NCBI GenBank assembly: GCA_030019255.1
Contig: JASEFK010000011.1
Span: 31,237-84,715 of the forward strand
DNA length: 53,479 bases
Reading direction: 5' to 3'
DNA from: Actinomycetota bacterium
GTDB lineage: Bacteria; Actinomycetota; Geothermincolia; Geothermincolales; RBG-13-55-18
The position numbers and the translations under genes are program-made. The notes below the pieces were generated by a model. That model had not been told where the DNA came from. It saw nothing but the letters and a program-made list of their open reading frames with translations, and searched no databases. This document shows positions 50,323 to 53,479 of this stretch, piece after piece (within the stretch, counting starts at the first letter, position 1; each line of letters opens with the position of its first letter).

Positions 50323-53136
50323 ATGGCTGGATTGAAACCTTGGCATCAGGTTGCGGTTCCCAGGGAAGACTTGAGAAAGGGCGTGCCTCTGGATGCGGCG
50401 GAGTTTGCCATTCATCTTGACCAAGTTATCGACGGGCGCGCCCCGCTGGATTACCGGGAGCCGGAGCGCTTCTTCGCCCGGACCTATCTTACCGCCGCCT
50501 ATTCAAAGATGACGGTAGAGGTGATGCGGCGCCTGGCAGGCGAGAGGGTGGGCACCTCTCCCGGCGTCAACCTCACCACCCAGTTCGGCGGCGGCAAGAC
50601 CCACTTTCTCACCCTTCTTTACCACCTCTTCAACGTAGGGGATAGGGCCAAGGACTGGCCCGGCGTCAAGGAACTGCTCGACCAGGCCGGCCTTGACGCT
50701 GTGCCCAGCGCCGACGTGGCGGTGTTCATCGGCAACCGGTTTGACTTCGTCGTCGGCGTCGGAGCCGAAGGCGAGCCCAAGCGGAAGACCCCCTGGGGGG
50801 ACCTGGCATGGCAATTGGCAAAGAGCCGCGGCGACCCCTCCCTTTTTTCGATGGTTGAACGGCACGACCGGGAAGGGGTGGTGCCGGGCGGCGAGATCCT
50901 CCAGCGGTGGTTTGCCGGGAAGCCCACGCTTATTCTGATGGACGAAGTGCTGAATTTTATCCGTCGCACCCGTGAGGCTGGCGGCCCCTATGCGAAGCTA
51001 GGGTCACAGATGTACAGCTTCCTGGATGTTTTGACCAGGGAGGTGGCGGGCACTTCTAAGGATGTCCTTGTGGTTTCTCTTCCTATGTCGGAGTACGAGA
51101 TGACCCAGGAGGACGAGGCGGATTACCAGCGGCTGGACAAACTGCTGGATCGGCTCAACAAGGCGGTGCTTTTGTCCGAGAAGATAGAGATCGCCGAGAT
51201 CGTGCGGCGGCGCCTGTTCGAGGAGATCGGGGATCCGAAGGAGGTTCGTCGCACGGCGAAGGCCTACGCCGATTGGGTCAAATCCCACCGGCAGCAGCTT
51301 CCCGAGTGGTTCCCAGCGGATCAGGCCGAAAAACTCTTCGAGGCGACGTATCCCTTCCATCCCACGGTGATTTCGGTGTTCGAGCGCAAATGGCAGTCGC
51401 TCCCGAAGTTCCAGCGGACCCGCGGGATACTGCGCCTTCTGGCGCTTTGGGTCTCCCAGGTCTACCAGCAAGCTTTTCGAGAAGGGAGTCGAGAGGCACT
51501 AATTACGCTGGGCTCAGCGCCCCTTTCCGACAGCCTTTTCCGGGCTGCAGTCTTTGAGCAGTTGGGCGAGCCGCGATTAGAGGCCGCCATCCTCTCCGAC
51601 ATCGCCGGGGAGGAAGCCCATGCCGTGCGGATGGACGCCGAGGCGCCGGCAACCATCAAGAGGGCTCGGCTTCACCAAAAAACAGCCACGGCCGTGTTTT
51701 TTGAATCCTCCGGCGGCCAGGTGCGCAATGAGGCCAGTCTGCCGGAAATCCGCCTGGCCGCAGGCGAGCCCGGGCTGGACATCGGGAACGTCGAAACCGC
51801 GCTGGAGGATCTTGTTCGCCGCTGTTACTACCTGGACGCCAAGGGGACGGCCTACTGGATCAGCCACCGGCCGACCCTCAACAAGATCCTGGCTGACCGC
51901 CGGGCGGCGCTTTCCGGACCAGAGGCCGACGAAGCCATCCGGGAGAAGGTCAGGCAGTCTATCCGCGAGGTGTTCAAAGCGGGTCCTGCTGTGCCGGATC
52001 GCCGGTACTTCCCCGAAACATCAGGGGATATTCCTGACACGCCTTCCTTGACCCTGGTTGTTCTCGCTCCGCAGCACGGCTGGGAAAACGCGTACCGCGA
52101 AGCCACCCAGCGCCTCATCACGGGCATGATCCAAGAGTGCGGAGGACGCGGACGGACGTTCAAAAGCGGACTCCTCTTTGCCGTCGCCGAAGGCGGCGCG
52201 GCCCTTGCGGACGAGGCCAAAACCTTGCTCGCCCTGGAAAGCCTTGAAGACCCCGCCGAGCAGGAGCGGCTCAAGTTGGAACCTTCGCAGGTCCAAGAAC
52301 TCAGGGATAAGAAGCGGCGCGCTGAACGGAGCCTGAAGGAACTGGTCTGGCGCGTCTACCGGCGAATTTTGCTTCTGGCAGAAGACGGTGGCATCCGGGA
52401 AGTGGACCTGGGCCTTCTCCACTCCAGTGCGGCCGAATCCTTGGTAGGGTTGATCGTCGCGCGCCTCAAGCAAGAGGGGCTTCTGGAGGAGAGCGTCAGC
52501 CCGGATTTCCTCGTCCGGAACTGGCCGCCTGCTCTGACCGAATGGACCACGAAGGCCGTGCGGGACACGTTCTTCGCGTCTCCCCAGTTCCCCCGGCTCT
52601 TGGATCCCGAGATCCTGCGGGACACCATAGCGGAGGGCGTGAAAGCGGGGAAGTTCGGCTACGCCGGCAAGGCATCTGGGGGTTACCAGGGCGCGCCGAT
52701 TATTGACGACCCCAGCTTCGGGCCGGCAAACGTAGAGATTTCGGACCAGGTCGTTCTCCTGCCGCGCGACAAGGCTGCGGCGCTTAAGGGGGCGCCGCCC
52801 CCTCCGCCTGGGGAGCCGGAGCGCAGTGCCCAGGTGGCCGAGGAGCCTGTGGTTAAGGCAGAGCCGGCGGGCGCGCCGGAGCCAGTATCGGTCGTACCGC
52901 CGATGCCGAGCAAGCGGCGCCTGTCATGGGAGGGGGAGCTCCCTCCTCAAAAATGGACGAACTTTTACATGAAGGTGCTGACCCGCTTCGCCACGGATCC
53001 CAGCCTTCGTCTCCGCATACGCTTTGAGGTGGCCCCCGAGACGGGGATTACGCAGACGCAGCTGGAAGAAATCAGAACGGCTCTGCAGGAGCTCGGCCTC
53101 GGCGTTGAGGGACTGGAGGTTGAGGGCCAGGAATGA
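50323..53136 (+). CDS. DUF499 AAA-type ATPase (HmaC-like)
   Basis: The start is the ATG at 50323 behind AGGAGGGGG, giving 937 residues. The N-terminus (MAGLKPWHQVAVPREDLRKG) and the NTPase site NLTTQFGGGKTHFLTLLY (Walker A, about 83-94) with TLILMDEVLNFI (Walker B) are DUF499/COG1483 features. The middle is helical; the C-terminus has a Pro/Ala/Glu linker and a final alpha/beta domain (MKVLTRFA, then LRIRFEVAP). DUF499 ATPases accompany DUF1156 methylases in helicase-methylase-ATPase defence loci and may move or remodel DNA. It is the last gene of the operon. Confidence 0.92.
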   Translation: MAGLKPWHQVAVPREDLRKGVPLDAAEFAIHLDQVIDGRAPLDYREPERFFARTYLTAAYSKMTVEVMRRLAGERVGTSPGVNLTTQFGGGKTHFLTLLYHLFNVGDRAKDWPGVKELLDQAGLDAVPSADVAVFIGNRFDFVVGVGAEGEPKRKTPWGDLAWQLAKSRGDPSLFSMVERHDREGVVPGGEILQRWFAGKPTLILMDEVLNFIRRTREAGGPYAKLGSQMYSFLDVLTREVAGTSKDVLVVSLPMSEYEMTQEDEADYQRLDKLLDRLNKAVLLSEKIEIAEIVRRRLFEEIGDPKEVRRTAKAYADWVKSHRQQLPEWFPADQAEKLFEATYPFHPTVISVFERKWQSLPKFQRTRGILRLLALWVSQVYQQAFREGSREALITLGSAPLSDSLFRAAVFEQLGEPRLEAAILSDIAGEEAHAVRMDAEAPATIKRARLHQKTATAVFFESSGGQVRNEASLPEIRLAAGEPGLDIGNVETALEDLVRRCYYLDAKGTAYWISHRPTLNKILADRRAALSGPEADEAIREKVRQSIREVFKAGPAVPDRRYFPETSGDIPDTPSLTLVVLAPQHGWENAYREATQRLITGMIQECGGRGRTFKSGLLFAVAEGGAALADEAKTLLALESLEDPAEQERLKLEPSQVQELRDKKRRAERSLKELVWRVYRRILLLAEDGGIREVDLGLLHSSAAESLVGLIVARLKQEGLLEESVSPDFLVRNWPPALTEWTTKAVRDTFFASPQFPRLLDPEILRDTIAEGVKAGKFGYAGKASGGYQGAPIIDDPSFGPANVEISDQVVLLPRDKAAALKGAPPPPPGEPERSAQVAEEPVVKAEPAGAPEPVSVVPPMPSKRRLSWEGELPPQKWTNFYMKVLTRFATDPSLRLRIRFEVAPETGITQTQLEEIRTALQELGLGVEGLEVEGQE

Positions 53137-53215
53137 CTGCGTCCACAACTTTGCTCGCAAACTTAATACCCTCGCGCACTTCGACTTTAACGCCCTGCCT
53201 CGCAGGAGGCGTGGG

Positions 53216-53479
53216 ACCCACCCGACGCCGCCACCATCATACCCGTGGCTACTCGCTTGCGGGAGCGCTTCGTGGTGGGAGATGTCTGCATCGTCGCCGA
53301 CCGGGGCATGGTGGGGAAAAAGAACGCCAAGGAGCTCGAGAAGCTGGGTTTTATCTACATCCTGGGGGCGTGTATGCGCCTGGAGAAAAGGACCCTCTCC
53401 GAGGTCCTCTCCCGAGCGGGACGCTTCCGGGAGGTGGCCGAAAACCTCCGGGTCAAGGAGGTGAGACACGGGGGAAAGA
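53216..53479 (+). mobile_element. IS1634-like transposase fragment, cut by window end
   Basis: From about 53216 a frame reads DPPDAATIIPVATRLRERF, then VADRGMVGKKNAKELEKLG and FIYILGACMRLEK, running off the end. This is the central part of an IS1634/IS4-type DDE transposase, with the VADRGM aspartate. There is no N-terminal half: the sequence from 53137 to 53215, directly after the ATPase stop, does not encode it. It is a truncated element beside the defence operon. Confidence 0.75.

Overview
The window looks like a chromosomal piece of a GC-rich, deep-branching actinobacterium (Actinomycetota; a Geothermincolia-like lineage is my guess). The main support is the left end: an FHA-FHA-PP2C-FtsW/RodA-PBP-Ser/Thr kinase block in the classic actinobacterial cell-wall/signalling order. 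Other hints are an F420-associated type zinc metalloprotease, a geranylgeranyl-reductase-family flavoprotein, extended -10 promoters and an apparently leaderless mRNA.

Layout. 1-490: end of a zinc-finger protein with a repetitive tail (minus strand). 730-9734: small membrane protein, FhaA, FhaB, PP2C phosphatase, FtsW/RodA, class B PBP, a PASTA pseudokinase and an active-looking PASTA kinase (PknB). 9921-19929: flavoprotein, B12/radical SAM protein, two distant members of an unnamed zinc-ribbon family (13196-14263 and 18790-19929), MazG-like protein, tRNA-Leu(CAG), membrane-anchored CARDB-like protein and a NarL-type two-component pair. 20010-20410: a gene-free, strongly structured interval with intrinsic terminators, a candidate ncRNA. 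20746-30248: metalloprotease, M28-like lipoprotein with altered metal ligands, GerMN protein, AMIN-like lipoprotein, two acyl-CoA-dehydratase-activase-related proteins, gene remnants and an alpha/beta hydrolase.

30310 to the end is a defence/accessory island whose base composition and codon use differ from the left part. It holds an AT-rich TcmP + DUF5131 pair, a NERD-UvrD-like helicase with a small zinc protein, a frameshifted winged-helix regulator behind two palindromic operators, and then a tightly coupled ten-gene operon (36096-53136). The right end is part of an IS1634-like transposase.

The ten-gene operon is the highlight. An SNF2 helicase with a C-terminal DUF3883-like domain comes first. 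It is followed by a complete type III CRISPR effector set (Cmr1-, Cmr6-, Csx11/Cas10-, Cmr4-, Cmr5- and Cmr3/Csx10-like; closest in concept to subtype III-C). A DUF1156 DNA methylase, a 196-residue protein with a possible nuclease motif and a DUF499 ATPase follow. Helicase, methylase and ATPase by themselves resemble the known Hma/DISARM-type anti-phage gene sets. Here the RNA-guided module sits inside that set, with start/stop overlaps at most junctions. The Cas10-like subunit has lost the recognisable HD-nuclease and cyclase residues, while the Cmr4-like subunit keeps its candidate RNase aspartate. No CRISPR array, cas1, cas2, cas6 or CARF effector is visible. I infer a hybrid system in which a catalytically reduced type III complex could supply recognition for a DNA helicase/methylase/ATPase machine.
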